DNA of 64,000 nucleotides from assembly GCF_049354825.1 (NCBI RefSeq), contig NZ_CP186480.1, positions 62,001 through 126,000 on the forward strand, read 5' to 3'. The notes below the pieces were generated by a model. That model ran no database searches and had not been told where the DNA came from. It saw nothing but the letters and a program-made list of their open reading frames with translations. Position numbers and translations under genes: made by a program. Origin of the DNA: Novosphingobium sp049354825 (lineage in GTDB: Bacteria; Pseudomonadota; Alphaproteobacteria; Sphingomonadales; Sphingomonadaceae). The stretch's first letter is position 1, and each line of letters opens with the position of its first letter. Positions 17,166 to 28,600 of the stretch are shown in pieces.

Positions 17166-17481
17166 GGCTTCTCCCGATCTGGTGCGTGTCCCGGTTACCG
17201 TGCTGGCCTTGCCTGTCCAGTGCCGCAGGGCCCGGGCGGCGTAAAATTTCGTCCGCCCGACATGTTGTGTTTTTGCAACGCATCAATCCAAAATGCTTGA
17301 ATGCGCTGTTAACGGTTTGCCAGCAGGCGCCAGTTTTCGCACCATCAGTCGACGCGGAATGAAAGTTTCGTGACAAAACAGTCGCATTTTTCTCTCTGGG
17401 CCCCCGGGCCCGCACACATTGGGCCTTCGGGCCCGGATCGCTTCGGTGCCGCCGAAGCGGGGGATCAAGGGGCCCACAAAC
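17166..17481. promoter_or_regulatory. Divergent intergenic region with hairpin-rich leader for the TonB receptor
   Basis: This 316-bp gap separates the SDR and the TonB-dependent receptor and holds no gene. An inverted repeat CGGGCGG…CCGCCCG spans 17233-17259. The middle (17260-17395) is relatively AT-rich and should hold the promoters, but I cannot place -35/-10 boxes confidently. Just before the receptor gene come three hairpins: GGGCCC-CC-GGGCCC (17398-17411), GGGCC-TTCG-GGCCC (17421-17434, a stable tetraloop) and CGCTTCGG-N5-CCGAAGCG (17439-17459). Confidence 0.6.
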
Positions 17482-20400
17482 ATGAAGTTCTTCTCGAAGT
17501 CCGAGCTGAATCGCGCGACCTGTCTTCAGACTGCCGCGCTCATCGCCGTCCTGGCGCTGCCGAACGCCGCGTTCGCGCAGACCCAGCCGACCGGCACGCC
17601 GAATCCGATGACCACGTCGGATGGCGCGACCGCCAACTGCGAAGATCTCAACAACAACGACATCTGCGATAGCGAGGAAGTCGCTGCTGCCGGTGGGTCG
17701 ATCGTCGTCACCGGTTCGCGCATCGCGCGCCCCACGCTGGCCTCGCCCGTTCCGCTGACCTCGGTCTCGACCGACGAACTCACCAACCAGGGTGACGTCT
17801 CGCTGGGTGACGCGCTGAACGACCTGCCGTCGCTGCGCTCGACCTTCAGCCAGGGCAACTCGACCCGCTTCATCGGCACCGCCGGCCTCAACGTCCTCGA
17901 CCTTCGCGGCCTGGGCGTTTCGCGCACGCTGGTCCTCGTCAACGGCAAGCGTCACATCACCGCTTCGCCGGGCGACTACCTGGTCGACGTGAACACGATT
18001 CCCGTCGACCTGCTCGAGCGCGTCGACGTCGTCACCGGCGGCAACTCGGCCGTTTACGGCTCGGACGCCGTCGCCGGCGTCGTCAACTTCGTGCTGAAGC
18101 GCAATTTCGACGGCATCTCGCTCAAGGGCCAGGGCGGCATCTCGGAGCGCGGCGACCGTGGCAGCTACTTCGTCTCCGGCACCTTCGGCAAGAACTTCGC
18201 CGATGGCCGCGGCAACGTCGCGGTGTCGGCCGAATACACGCAGTCCGAACCGCTGTACTTCGGCGATCGTGACTACCTGACGGGTGCCTACTCGGGCCGC
18301 TGCCAGTTCCAGACGATCGAGCCGACCGCGGGCGAGCCGAACGGCACCGACGGCATCACCGACACCGCCTTCGTCTGCGGCGTCAAGAACGCCTCGATCA
18401 GCGATGCCGGCACGTTCGGCGCGATCGACGCCTCGAGCAACCCGACGCGCCGCTACCTGCGCTTCGACAACAACGGCAACGTCGTTATCGACAAGCCGAC
18501 GGTTGCTTACTCGCCGTTCGGTTCGGCCAACCAGCAGGGTGGCTTCGGCTCGACCCTGCGCAACACCGGCCAGATGGCGCCGGGCCTGAAGCGCTACGCG
18601 GTCAACCTGCTGGCGCATTTCGACCTGTCGGAAGCGTTCCGCCCCTATGTCGAAGCCAAGTACGTTCGCGTCACCGCGGTGCAGGAAGGCCAGCCGAGCT
18701 TCTTCCAGGGCTCGCTGAAGAACTTCTTCGCCACCACCGACGACCAGTTCAACGCGATCAGCGAACTGCGCTGCAACAACCCGTTCCTGCAGGCCGGGGC
18801 CCTTGCGACGCTGAAGACCTACGGCCTGTGCGCCAACACGGCGACCAGCACCTTCAACCTCTCGCGCTTCAACATCGATCTTGGTGGTCGCGGTGAAAAG
18901 CATCTGCGCGAAACCTACCGCATCGTCGCCGGTGTCGAAGGCACGTTCAACGACGATTGGCACTACGAACTGTCTGCCAACTACGGCAAGCTGAAGACCC
19001 ACATGGATTCGACCAACAACCTGCTGTTGTTCGACCAGACCGGGAACCTCGACGGCTTCCTGCTCGCCACCAACGCGGTGCTGGCTCCGACCAACTTCTC
19101 GGGCAGCAACTTCGCCACCAACGCCACCGGCCAGAAGGTCATCTGCGCGGTCAACCAGACCTCGAACGTCCGTCCGGACTGCGTGCCGCTCAACATCTTT
19201 GGTTACGGTGTTGCCGATCCGCGCGCCGTCGCGTTCTCGAACACGACCGGCTACCGCGACGAGAAGGCCAGCGAACTCGACCTGCTCGCGAGCGTGTCGG
19301 GCGACCTGTCGCAGGTGTTCGAACTGCCGGGCGGCCCGGTCGCTTTCGCGCTCGGTGCCGAATACCGCGAGGAAACGGCTTCGAGCGTGTACGATCCGCT
19401 GACCGCCAGCGGTGGTACGTTCCTGAACGCCATCCAGCCGTTCCTGCCGCCCAAGCTGACGGTCAAGGAAGCCTTCGGCGAAGTCAGCATCCCGCTGCTC
19501 AAGGACTCGCCGCTCGGCAAGGAACTGACCATCGGCGCTGCGGCCCGTGTTTCGGACTACAACACCGATACCGGTACGGTCTGGGCCTGGAACGTGCAGG
19601 GCATCTACGCCCCGATCAGCGACCTGCGCTTCCGCGCCGCGTACGCAACCTCGGTTCGTGCCCCGACGCAAAGCGACCTTTACTCGACCCCGTCGCAGAA
19701 CTTCGCGCAGCTCAGCGATCCGTGCGACAGCCTCAACATCACCGTCGGTCCCAACCGTGCGGCGAACTGTGCGGCTGCCGGCGTTCCCACGACCTCGAAC
19801 GCCGCGCTGGTCGCTGCGTGCGACGGTACGGGCTTCGTCACCGCGGTCGGTCAGCCGTTCGTGAACTGCCTCGCCCGCACGGCGAGCACGGGCTACGCCT
19901 CGGGTGGTAACCCCACCCTGGTCGAAGAACGTGGCCGCAGCCTCACGCTGGGTGCGATCTTCGAGCCGCGCTTCTTCCCGGGCTTCAACTTCACGGTCGA
20001 TTACTATCGCATCACCGTGAAGAACCTGATCTCGGCGCTCGGTGCCCAGACCATCCTCAACCTGTGCTACGACAATGCCGGCGGCATCAACAATCCGTTC
20101 TGCGCCACGGTCAATCGTAACCCCACCACCGGCCTGTTCGTCGAACCGGCGGTCATCTCGGGCGGCATCAACTTCGCCGAACAGAAGACCGAAGGCATCG
20201 ACTTCGACATGTCGTATCGCCACACCTTCGACAACGGGCAGAAGCTCTCGCTGCGCGGCATCGCCACGTACCTGCTCAAGCTCGACAACTACGTCGATCC
20301 GACCAACCCGCTGATCCCGAACCGCCAGAAGAGCGAACTGGGCGATCCGGAGTGGGCTGCGAACTTCACCGCAAACTACGATTTCGGTGCACTCGACCTG

Positions 20401-20763
20401 ACCTACTCGGCCCGCTTCATCGGCGAGCAGACGATCGGTTCGTATGAAACGCAGAACAGCTACACCGGCCTGTGCCCGTCTTCGGGTTCGACCGGTTACA
20501 CCGGCGGCACCTGCACCCCGGGCCAGCTGGCGACCCTGGATCCGATCAACAACGACGCGTTCCCGTTCGTGAACTACCCGTCGGTGATCTACCACTCGGT
20601 GCGGCTGAACTACGAACTGGCCGACAAGAAGTACAACTTCTACATCGGCGTCGAGAACCTGCTCGACAAGCAGCCGCCGTACGGCCTGCTCGGCACCGCC
20701 GGCGGCGATCCGTACGACTCGATCGGCCGGTTCTTCTACGCTGGGTTCAAGGCCAACTTCTAA
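17482..20763 (+). CDS. TonB-dependent receptor (outer-membrane transporter)
   Basis: A 1093-aa outer-membrane protein that imports a large substrate using TonB/ExbBD energy. A signal peptide ends near residue 32 (…NAAFAQ). The plug domain begins with a TonB-box-like SIVVTGSRIARP and includes RGLGVSRTLVLVNGKR and GSDAVAGVVNFVLK, followed by a long beta-barrel. The final residue is Phe (…FKANF), as needed for BAM recognition. There is no N-terminal STN signalling domain, so it is a plain transporter. Many paired Cys occur in the loops. The substrate is unknown. It uses more T-ending codons (GTT, GGT, CGT) than its neighbours, fitting high expression. The start is the ATG at 17482, after the structured leader. 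Confidence 0.95.
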   Translation: MKFFSKSELNRATCLQTAALIAVLALPNAAFAQTQPTGTPNPMTTSDGATANCEDLNNNDICDSEEVAAAGGSIVVTGSRIARPTLASPVPLTSVSTDELTNQGDVSLGDALNDLPSLRSTFSQGNSTRFIGTAGLNVLDLRGLGVSRTLVLVNGKRHITASPGDYLVDVNTIPVDLLERVDVVTGGNSAVYGSDAVAGVVNFVLKRNFDGISLKGQGGISERGDRGSYFVSGTFGKNFADGRGNVAVSAEYTQSEPLYFGDRDYLTGAYSGRCQFQTIEPTAGEPNGTDGITDTAFVCGVKNASISDAGTFGAIDASSNPTRRYLRFDNNGNVVIDKPTVAYSPFGSANQQGGFGSTLRNTGQMAPGLKRYAVNLLAHFDLSEAFRPYVEAKYVRVTAVQEGQPSFFQGSLKNFFATTDDQFNAISELRCNNPFLQAGALATLKTYGLCANTATSTFNLSRFNIDLGGRGEKHLRETYRIVAGVEGTFNDDWHYELSANYGKLKTHMDSTNNLLLFDQTGNLDGFLLATNAVLAPTNFSGSNFATNATGQKVICAVNQTSNVRPDCVPLNIFGYGVADPRAVAFSNTTGYRDEKASELDLLASVSGDLSQVFELPGGPVAFALGAEYREETASSVYDPLTASGGTFLNAIQPFLPPKLTVKEAFGEVSIPLLKDSPLGKELTIGAAARVSDYNTDTGTVWAWNVQGIYAPISDLRFRAAYATSVRAPTQSDLYSTPSQNFAQLSDPCDSLNITVGPNRAANCAAAGVPTTSNAALVAACDGTGFVTAVGQPFVNCLARTASTGYASGGNPTLVEERGRSLTLGAIFEPRFFPGFNFTVDYYRITVKNLISALGAQTILNLCYDNAGGINNPFCATVNRNPTTGLFVEPAVISGGINFAEQKTEGIDFDMSYRHTFDNGQKLSLRGIATYLLKLDNYVDPTNPLIPNRQKSELGDPEWAANFTANYDFGALDLTYSARFIGEQTIGSYETQNSYTGLCPSSGSTGYTGGTCTPGQLATLDPINNDAFPFVNYPSVIYHSVRLNYELADKKYNFYIGVENLLDKQPPYGLLGTAGGDPYDSIGRFFYAGFKANF

Positions 20764-20779
20764 GTCGGCACGACTGGCA

Positions 20780-20822
20780 AAAAGAATGGGGCGGCGGGAT
20801 CATCCCGCCGCCCCTTTTCTTT
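20780..20822. terminator. Strong bidirectional intrinsic terminator
   Basis: GGGGCGGCGGGAT (20788-20800) and ATCCCGCCGCCCC (20102+700 to 20814, i.e. 20802-20814) form a perfect stem, flanked by AAAAAGAA on the left and TTTTCTTT on the right. It stands between the convergent receptor and clpB genes and can end transcripts from both. Confidence 0.93.
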
Positions 20823-20848
20823 GTCCCGCGCCGTCTGTCGGGCCGCCG

Positions 20849-23431
<2,583 letters not shown>

Positions 23432-23456
23432 CGGTAACAGCCCTCCTGTCGTCCAG

Positions 23457-23487
23457 CAGAGATAGTGTTGCGCAAGGGCAACACAAG
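23457..23487 (-). promoter_or_regulatory. RpoH (heat-shock sigma-32) promoter of clpB
   Basis: On the minus strand CTTG (23487-23484) is followed after exactly 17 bp by ACTATCTCTG (23466-23457). The alphaproteobacterial RpoH consensus is usually given as CTTG-N17/18-CYTATNTNNG, so only one position differs. The spacer carries the inverted repeat GTGTTGC-N6-GCAACAC (23465-23484). The expected start site is about 15-20 bp before the clpB ATG. ClpB is a classical RpoH target. Confidence 0.75.
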
Positions 23488-23577
23488 GGGTTTGCGCCGA
23501 CGCGCCCGGTCGCCCCGTTTCCTTCGCCGCGCCGATGGTCTAACGGCCCGCCGACCGCTTATTGAAAAGTATTGGCC

Positions 23578-25335
23578 ATGACGCAGACCACGCTCCACGC
23601 CGCTTTTGTCGGCCACGTCCATGCCGCGCTCGACGCGCTCGAAGCTGCGGGTACGCTGCCGGCCGGCCTGCCGCGCGGCGCGGTCACCGTCGAGCCGCCG
23701 CGCGATCCCTCCCACGGCGAACTGGCGACCAACGCCGCCATGGTTCTGGCCAAGCCCGCCGAAACCAACCCGCGCGCGCTGGCCGATGCGCTGGCCGCCG
23801 AACTGATGAAGCGCAACGGCGTGACGGCGGCAAGCGTGGCCGGGCCCGGCTTCCTCAACTTGCGGGTGGCGCCAGCAGTCTGGACCGACGAGCTGCGCGC
23901 CATCGCCGAACTTGGCGGCGATTACGGACGCTCGGCGATGGGCGCAGGCACGCGGGTCAACGTCGAATACGTCTCCGCCAACCCCACGGGTCCGATGCAC
24001 ATGGGCCATTGCCGCGGCGCGGTGGTGGGCGATGCGCTGGCCAGCCTGCTCGAATTCGCGGGCCACGCGGTGACGCGCGAATATTACGTCAACGATGCCG
24101 GCGCGCAGGTCGACGTGCTCGCGCGCTCCGCGCACCTGCGCTACCGCGAGGCGCTGGGCGAGGACATCGGCGCGATCCCCGAGGGGCTTTACCCCGGCGA
24201 TTACCTGGCGCCGGTGGGCGCGCTGCTCGCCGAGGAGTTTGGCGATCGCTATGCCGCTGCGCCGGAGGCCGAGTGGCTGGTGCCGTTCCGCGCCCGCGCC
24301 GTGGCCGCGATGATGGACATGATCCGCGCCGACTTGGCGCTGCTGGGCATTCGGCACGAGGTCTTTTCGTCCGAAGCAGAGCTTCAGGCCGCCGGCAAGC
24401 CGGCCGAGGCCGAGGCCTGGCTGCGCGCGCACGACCTGGTCTACGACGGCGTGCTCGAAGCGCCGAAGGGCAAGGCGCCCGAGGACTGGGAGCCGGTAAC
24501 GCTGCCGCTGTTCCGGTCGACGAAATTCGGCGACGACCAGGACCGGCCGATCCGCAAGTCGGACGGCAACTGGACCTATTTCGGAGCCGATCTCGCCTAC
24601 CATTTCCAGAAGGCGCAGTCCGCCGACGCGCTGGTCGATATCTGGGGCGCCGACCACGCCGGCACGGTCAAGCGCATCAAGGCGGCGGTCGCGGCGATGA
24701 CCGGCGCGTTGAACGAGGACAAGGGCGGCAAGCCCACCCCGTTCGAGGTCAAGCTGGTGCAGATGGTGCAGCTGATGAAGGGCGGCCAGCCCTTCAAGAT
24801 GTCGAAGCGGGCCGGCAATTTCGTCACCCTGGCCGACGTGGTCGAGATGGTCGGCAAGGACGTCGTCCGCTTCACGATGCTGACGCGCAAGCCCGACGCC
24901 CAGATGGACTTCGATTTCGACAAGGTGGTCGAGGCGTCGAAGGACAACCCGGTGTTCTACGTCCAGTACGCGCACGCGCGGCTGCGCTCCACGCTGCGCA
25001 AGGCGGCGGCAGAGGGCCTGGCGCCCGAGCCCGCCGCGCTGGACCGGCTCGGCGACGAGGAACTGGCGCTGGTCAAGCTGATCGCGCAGTTTCCGCGCCA
25101 GGTCGAAGCGGCGGCCACGGCGCGCGAGCCGCACCGGATCGCCTTCTTCCTCGGCGAGGTGGCGGCTGCGTTTCATGCCTACTGGAACCTCGGCAACGAC
25201 CGGCCCGACAAGCGCTTCATCCTGGCGGACGATCCGGCGCTGTCGAGCGCGCGGCTTTTCCTTGCCGCGCAGGTCGGGCAATTGATACGCAACGGCCTGG
25301 CGATCCTGGGGGTCGAAGCGGTCGAGGAGATGTGA
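23578..25335 (+). CDS. argS: Arginine--tRNA ligase
   Basis: A class I aminoacyl-tRNA synthetase that charges tRNA-Arg. The 585-aa protein has the N-terminal Arg-tRNA additional domain (VTVEPPRDPSHGELATNAA), EYVSANPTGPMHMGHCRGA with HMGH as the HIGH motif, the KMSKR motif in FKMSKRAGNF and a C-terminal DALR anticodon-binding helical domain (VQYAHARLRS). The ATG at 23578 (MTQTTL) is chosen over a TTG two codons earlier. It starts the run argS-SPOR-nagZ-scpA-scpB-tatABC. Confidence 0.97.
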   Translation: MTQTTLHAAFVGHVHAALDALEAAGTLPAGLPRGAVTVEPPRDPSHGELATNAAMVLAKPAETNPRALADALAAELMKRNGVTAASVAGPGFLNLRVAPAVWTDELRAIAELGGDYGRSAMGAGTRVNVEYVSANPTGPMHMGHCRGAVVGDALASLLEFAGHAVTREYYVNDAGAQVDVLARSAHLRYREALGEDIGAIPEGLYPGDYLAPVGALLAEEFGDRYAAAPEAEWLVPFRARAVAAMMDMIRADLALLGIRHEVFSSEAELQAAGKPAEAEAWLRAHDLVYDGVLEAPKGKAPEDWEPVTLPLFRSTKFGDDQDRPIRKSDGNWTYFGADLAYHFQKAQSADALVDIWGADHAGTVKRIKAAVAAMTGALNEDKGGKPTPFEVKLVQMVQLMKGGQPFKMSKRAGNFVTLADVVEMVGKDVVRFTMLTRKPDAQMDFDFDKVVEASKDNPVFYVQYAHARLRSTLRKAAAEGLAPEPAALDRLGDEELALVKLIAQFPRQVEAAATAREPHRIAFFLGEVAAAFHAYWNLGNDRPDKRFILADDPALSSARLFLAAQVGQLIRNGLAILGVEAVEEM

Positions 25336-25337
25336 CG

Positions 25338-26039
25338 ATGGCGGCAAGCTGGGACGATCCGCACGGCGCGCCGCTCGACACCGGCCAGCTTGAGCTCGAC
25401 GGCGGCGAGGCGCGGCTACCGTGGCTGGAATCGACCGATGACGAGGATTTCGACGACAGCCCCGGCGCGCTGCGGCTGGTCGTGTTCGCGGCCATCGGCG
25501 CGCTGATCGTCGCAGTCATCGCGGGCGCCGCGTGGTGGCTGCTGCGCGGCCGCCATCCCGCCGCGCTGCCCGAAGGATCGGTGATCCGCGCGCCGACGGC
25601 CCCTTACAAGGTGCGCCCCACCGATCCGGGCGGGCGCGACATGGCCGGCACCGGCGACACCAGCTACGCGGTTTCGGCCGGGCAGGTCCGTCCGGCGCGG
25701 CTCGCCACCGAGGCCGAAGCGCCGCCGCCCGCCAGCGCCGCTCCGACGCTGACCACCTCGGCAAGCGCATCCGCCAGCCCGTCCGCCAGTAATACACCCG
25801 TCGCCACCGGCCCCGGCGTGCAGGTCGGCGCCTATTCGTCGGCCGCGGCGGCCGAGGCCGGCTGGACCCGGCTTGTGGCGCAGCATGATATCCTTGCCGG
25901 CCACGCCCACCGCGTCGTGCGCGCCAGCGCCGACATCGGCACCGTCTGGCGGCTTCAGGCGGTGACCGCCGATGCCGCCGCGGCGCAGACGCTGTGCTCC
26001 GCGCTCAAGGGCGCCGGGGTGTCCTGCCAGGTCAAGTAG
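25338..26039 (+). CDS. SPOR-domain membrane protein
   Basis: A 233-aa bitopic inner-membrane protein with a cytoplasmic acidic N-terminus (1-44), one membrane helix at about 45-69, a periplasmic Pro/Ser/Ala-rich linker (about 75-155) and a C-terminal SPOR domain (about 157-233) containing GVQVGAYSSAAAAEAGWTRL and VWRLQAVTADAAAAQTLC. SPOR domains bind denuded septal glycan, so a division or septal role is likely. It starts 2 bp after argS and precedes nagZ, a peptidoglycan recycling enzyme, which fits. Confidence 0.9.
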   Translation: MAASWDDPHGAPLDTGQLELDGGEARLPWLESTDDEDFDDSPGALRLVVFAAIGALIVAVIAGAAWWLLRGRHPAALPEGSVIRAPTAPYKVRPTDPGGRDMAGTGDTSYAVSAGQVRPARLATEAEAPPPASAAPTLTTSASASASPSASNTPVATGPGVQVGAYSSAAAAEAGWTRLVAQHDILAGHAHRVVRASADIGTVWRLQAVTADAAAAQTLCSALKGAGVSCQVK

Positions 26040-26101
26040 CCGGGCGGGCCGTTCCGCGGGGCCGGCCTATCCACATCCGCGCGCGCCGCGGCGCTTGCGA
26101 T

Positions 26102-26128
26102 GGCGCGGAATTCCTGCGATTCCGCGCC
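26102..26128 (+). promoter_or_regulatory. Inverted repeat directly upstream of nagZ
   Basis: GGCGCGGAA (26102-26110) and TTCCGCGCC (26120-26128) form a perfect 9-bp stem with a 9-nt loop, ending 2 bases before the nagZ ATG. In RNA it would cover the position where a ribosome site should be; no clear Shine-Dalgarno is visible there. It may reduce nagZ translation or act as a weak transcription boundary. Confidence 0.45.
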
Positions 26129-26130
26129 GC

Positions 26131-27138
26131 ATGACGCCCGCGATCTTCGGCTTGTCCGGCCTCACGCTGACCCCGGACGAGCGCGCCTTCTTTGCCGACG
26201 CCGATCCGGCCGGCTACATCCTGTTCGGCCGCAACATCCGCGACCGCGCGCAGGTCCGCGCGCTGACCGACGAACTGCGGGGGCTGCACGGACGGACGCA
26301 TACTTTCATCTGCATCGACCAGGAGGGCGGCCGGGTCGCGCGCATGAACACGCCCGAGTGGGAGGCCTTTCCGCCGGGTGCCGCCTTCGACGCCTTGTAC
26401 GACGTCGCGCCGTCGAGCGCCATCGAGGCGATCCGTGCCAATGCCGAGGCGCTCGGCCGCGACCTTGCCGAGGTGGGGATCACGGTCGACTGCGCGCCCT
26501 CGCTCGACGTCCGCCAACCGGGCGCGCACGACGTCATCGGCGACCGCGCGCTGGGCAGCGAGCCGCTGCGCGTCGCCGCGCTCGGCCGCGCTTTTCTTGA
26601 CGGCCTGGCACGCGCCGGCGTCGCCGGCTGCATCAAGCACATACCCGGGCACGGACGCAGCCTGCTCGATTCGCATAAGGACCTGCCCACGGTCGATGCC
26701 GGCGTCGACGAACTGGCCATCGACGTCGCTCCGTTCCGCGCCCTCAAGGATTGCCCGGTGGGCATGACCGCGCACGTCGTCTTTCCGGCCTGGGATGCGG
26801 ACAAGCCGGCCACCCTGTCGCCGAAGGTCATCGCCGAGGTCATCCGCGGCGCAATCGGTTTCGACGGGCTGCTGCTGACCGACGATCTCGACATGCAGGC
26901 GCTGCAAGGCAGCGTGCCCGACCTGGCCGCCGAGGCGATTGCCGCGGGCTGCGACATAGCGCTCAACTGCTGGGGCAAGATGGACGACATGATCGGTATC
27001 GCCGCCGCGCTGCCGACGATGAGCGCCAAGACCGCCGAGCGGTTGGCGCGCGCGCTGGCGAACACCCGCGTCGGTGCGCCGCCGGGCGACCGCGCCGCCT
27101 TGATCGCCAGGCGCGACGCGCTGCTGGCGCTGGCGTGA
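26131..27138 (+). CDS. nagZ: Beta-N-acetylhexosaminidase
   Basis: NagZ, a cytoplasmic GH3 enzyme, removes N-acetylglucosamine from anhydro-muropeptides during peptidoglycan recycling; its product influences AmpR-type beta-lactamase control in bacteria that have it. The 335-aa protein shows IDQEGGRVAR, CIKHIPGHG, the catalytic His/Asp dyad loop LLDSHKDLPTVD and the nucleophile region LLTDDLDMQAL. The start is the ATG at 26131. The scpA GTG overlaps its stop. Confidence 0.95.
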   Translation: MTPAIFGLSGLTLTPDERAFFADADPAGYILFGRNIRDRAQVRALTDELRGLHGRTHTFICIDQEGGRVARMNTPEWEAFPPGAAFDALYDVAPSSAIEAIRANAEALGRDLAEVGITVDCAPSLDVRQPGAHDVIGDRALGSEPLRVAALGRAFLDGLARAGVAGCIKHIPGHGRSLLDSHKDLPTVDAGVDELAIDVAPFRALKDCPVGMTAHVVFPAWDADKPATLSPKVIAEVIRGAIGFDGLLLTDDLDMQALQGSVPDLAAEAIAAGCDIALNCWGKMDDMIGIAAALPTMSAKTAERLARALANTRVGAPPGDRAALIARRDALLALA

Positions 27139-27935
27139 CCACCGCGGCCACGATCGCGCTGCCGCTGGCGGGTGCCGACGACTGGGATGGGCCCGGCGCC
27201 GCCCAGCAGGCCGACGACGCGGCGCTCTATCTCGAGCTTGATGGCTGGGAAGGGCCGCTCGACCTCCTGCTCGACCTGGCACGGCGCCAGAAGGTCGATC
27301 TGCGGACGATCTCGATCCTCGAACTGGTCGACCAGTACCTCGCCTATATCGAGCGTGCGGGCGAAATGCGCTTGGAACTCGCTGCCGATTACCTGGTGAT
27401 GGCAGCGTGGCTGGCGTACCTCAAGTCGGCGCTGCTGCTGCCGCGCGACGAGGCCGAGGATCCCAGTCCGGAGGAGCTGGCGCTGCGCCTGCAGCTGCGG
27501 CTGCAGCGCCTGGCCGCGATGCGCGATGTCGCGGCCCGGCTGATGGGGCGCGACCGGCTGGGCCGCGACACCTTCGTGCGCGGCGCGCCCGAGGGCCTTC
27601 GCGTCGACCGCAAGAACCGGTGGCAGTGCGAATGGTTCGACCTTGTCCAGGCATACGGTCAGGTCAAGGCGCGCACCGCGCCGGTGGTCCACATGGTGCG
27701 CGACCGGATGGTGATGACGCTCGACAGCGCATTGGCGCGCGTCTCGTCGCTGCTGGGCGTGAATCTCGACTGGATGGAGCTGCGCGATTTCCTGCCCCCG
27801 CATGCCGATCCGAAGCTGCGCAAGTCGGCGCTGGCGTCGTCGTTCGTGGCGGCGCTCGAACTGGCGCGGCTGGGCAAGGCCGAACTGCGCCAGGACGCGA
27901 CCTTCGCGCCGCTGCACTTGCGCCGGGTATCGTGA
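27135..27935 (+). CDS. scpA: Segregation and condensation protein A
   Basis: ScpA is the kleisin that bridges the Smc heads and binds ScpB in the bacterial condensin. The 266-aa protein has the N-terminal Smc-neck binding region (LELDGWEGPLDLLLDLARRQKVDL), the helix EMRLELAADYLVMAAWLAYLKS and a C-terminal winged-helix region. The start is GTG at 27135, overlapping nagZ (GTGA). The conserved domain begins about 30 residues in, so a slightly later start cannot be excluded. Confidence 0.93.
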   Translation: MTTAATIALPLAGADDWDGPGAAQQADDAALYLELDGWEGPLDLLLDLARRQKVDLRTISILELVDQYLAYIERAGEMRLELAADYLVMAAWLAYLKSALLLPRDEAEDPSPEELALRLQLRLQRLAAMRDVAARLMGRDRLGRDTFVRGAPEGLRVDRKNRWQCEWFDLVQAYGQVKARTAPVVHMVRDRMVMTLDSALARVSSLLGVNLDWMELRDFLPPHADPKLRKSALASSFVAALELARLGKAELRQDATFAPLHLRRVS

Positions 27936-28531
27936 GCGCGCCGGACGACCTGGTCCGCGCGGTCGAGGCGACGCTGTTCGCGGCCGAGGCGCCGATGACC
28001 GCCGAGGCGATTTCCACTCATCTCGGCGGCGCGGCGGTGCGCGCAGCGCTGGGCGAACTTGCGTCGCACTACCAGGGCCGCGGCATCGAACTGGTCGAGC
28101 GGGGCGGACGCTGGCATTTCCAGACCGCGCCCGACCTTGCCCACCTGCTGCGCCGCACGCGCGAGGACGTGCGCCGGCTTTCGCGCGCCGCCACCGAAGT
28201 CCTGGCGATCGTCGCCTACCACGAGCCCGTCAGCCGCGCCGAGATCGAATCGATCCGCGGCGTGCAGACTTCGTCCGGCACGCTCGACGTGCTGATGGAG
28301 GCCGGCTGGGTGCGCGTGGCCGGGCGCCGCGATGTGCCCGGGCGGCCGGTCATCTACGCGACCACTCCGGCGTTCCTGACCCATTTCGGCCTGGCCAGCC
28401 GGCGCGATCTGCCCGGGATCGACGAATTGCGCGCCGCCGGCCTGCTCGACCCGGTCGACGACGCGCTGGCCCAGGCAATGGAAGGCGCGGACGTGGAGGC
28501 TGACAGCCCTGCCGAAGAGGGCGCCGACTGA
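27932..28531 (+). CDS. scpB: Segregation and condensation protein B
   Basis: ScpB, a tandem winged-helix protein, dimerises and binds ScpA in the Smc complex. The 199-aa protein has the motifs VEATLFAAEAPM, RLSRAATEVLAIVAYHEPVSRAEIE and IRGVQTSSGTLDVLMEAGWV, and the GRPVIYATT strand. The GTG start overlaps the scpA stop (GTGA). The C-terminal 25 residues are acidic and probably disordered. Confidence 0.95.
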   Translation: MSAPDDLVRAVEATLFAAEAPMTAEAISTHLGGAAVRAALGELASHYQGRGIELVERGGRWHFQTAPDLAHLLRRTREDVRRLSRAATEVLAIVAYHEPVSRAEIESIRGVQTSSGTLDVLMEAGWVRVAGRRDVPGRPVIYATTPAFLTHFGLASRRDLPGIDELRAAGLLDPVDDALAQAMEGADVEADSPAEEGAD

Positions 28532-28600
28532 CTGGCAAAAGGTAATGGAAGGGCCTATCTGGAGCCGGCAAGGGCCCTATCGGCCCGATGGAGTCGAAGA

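Noticed and set aside
16978..20595. Very long minus-strand open frame (about 1200 codons) antisense to the TonB-dependent receptor
   Set aside because: The translation is Arg/Val/Glu-rich without any domain pattern, signal or ribosome site. The plus-strand frame is a complete receptor. GC-rich codon bias routinely keeps the antisense frame open.
26060..26075. Possible DnaA box (CTATCCACA) near nagZ and thought of a replication origin, also given the rpmH-rnpA cluster
   Set aside because: Only one imperfect box, no AT-rich unwinding region, no dnaA, dnaN or other origin-linked gene. The rpmH-rnpA-yidD-yidC-engB run does not mark the origin in this group.
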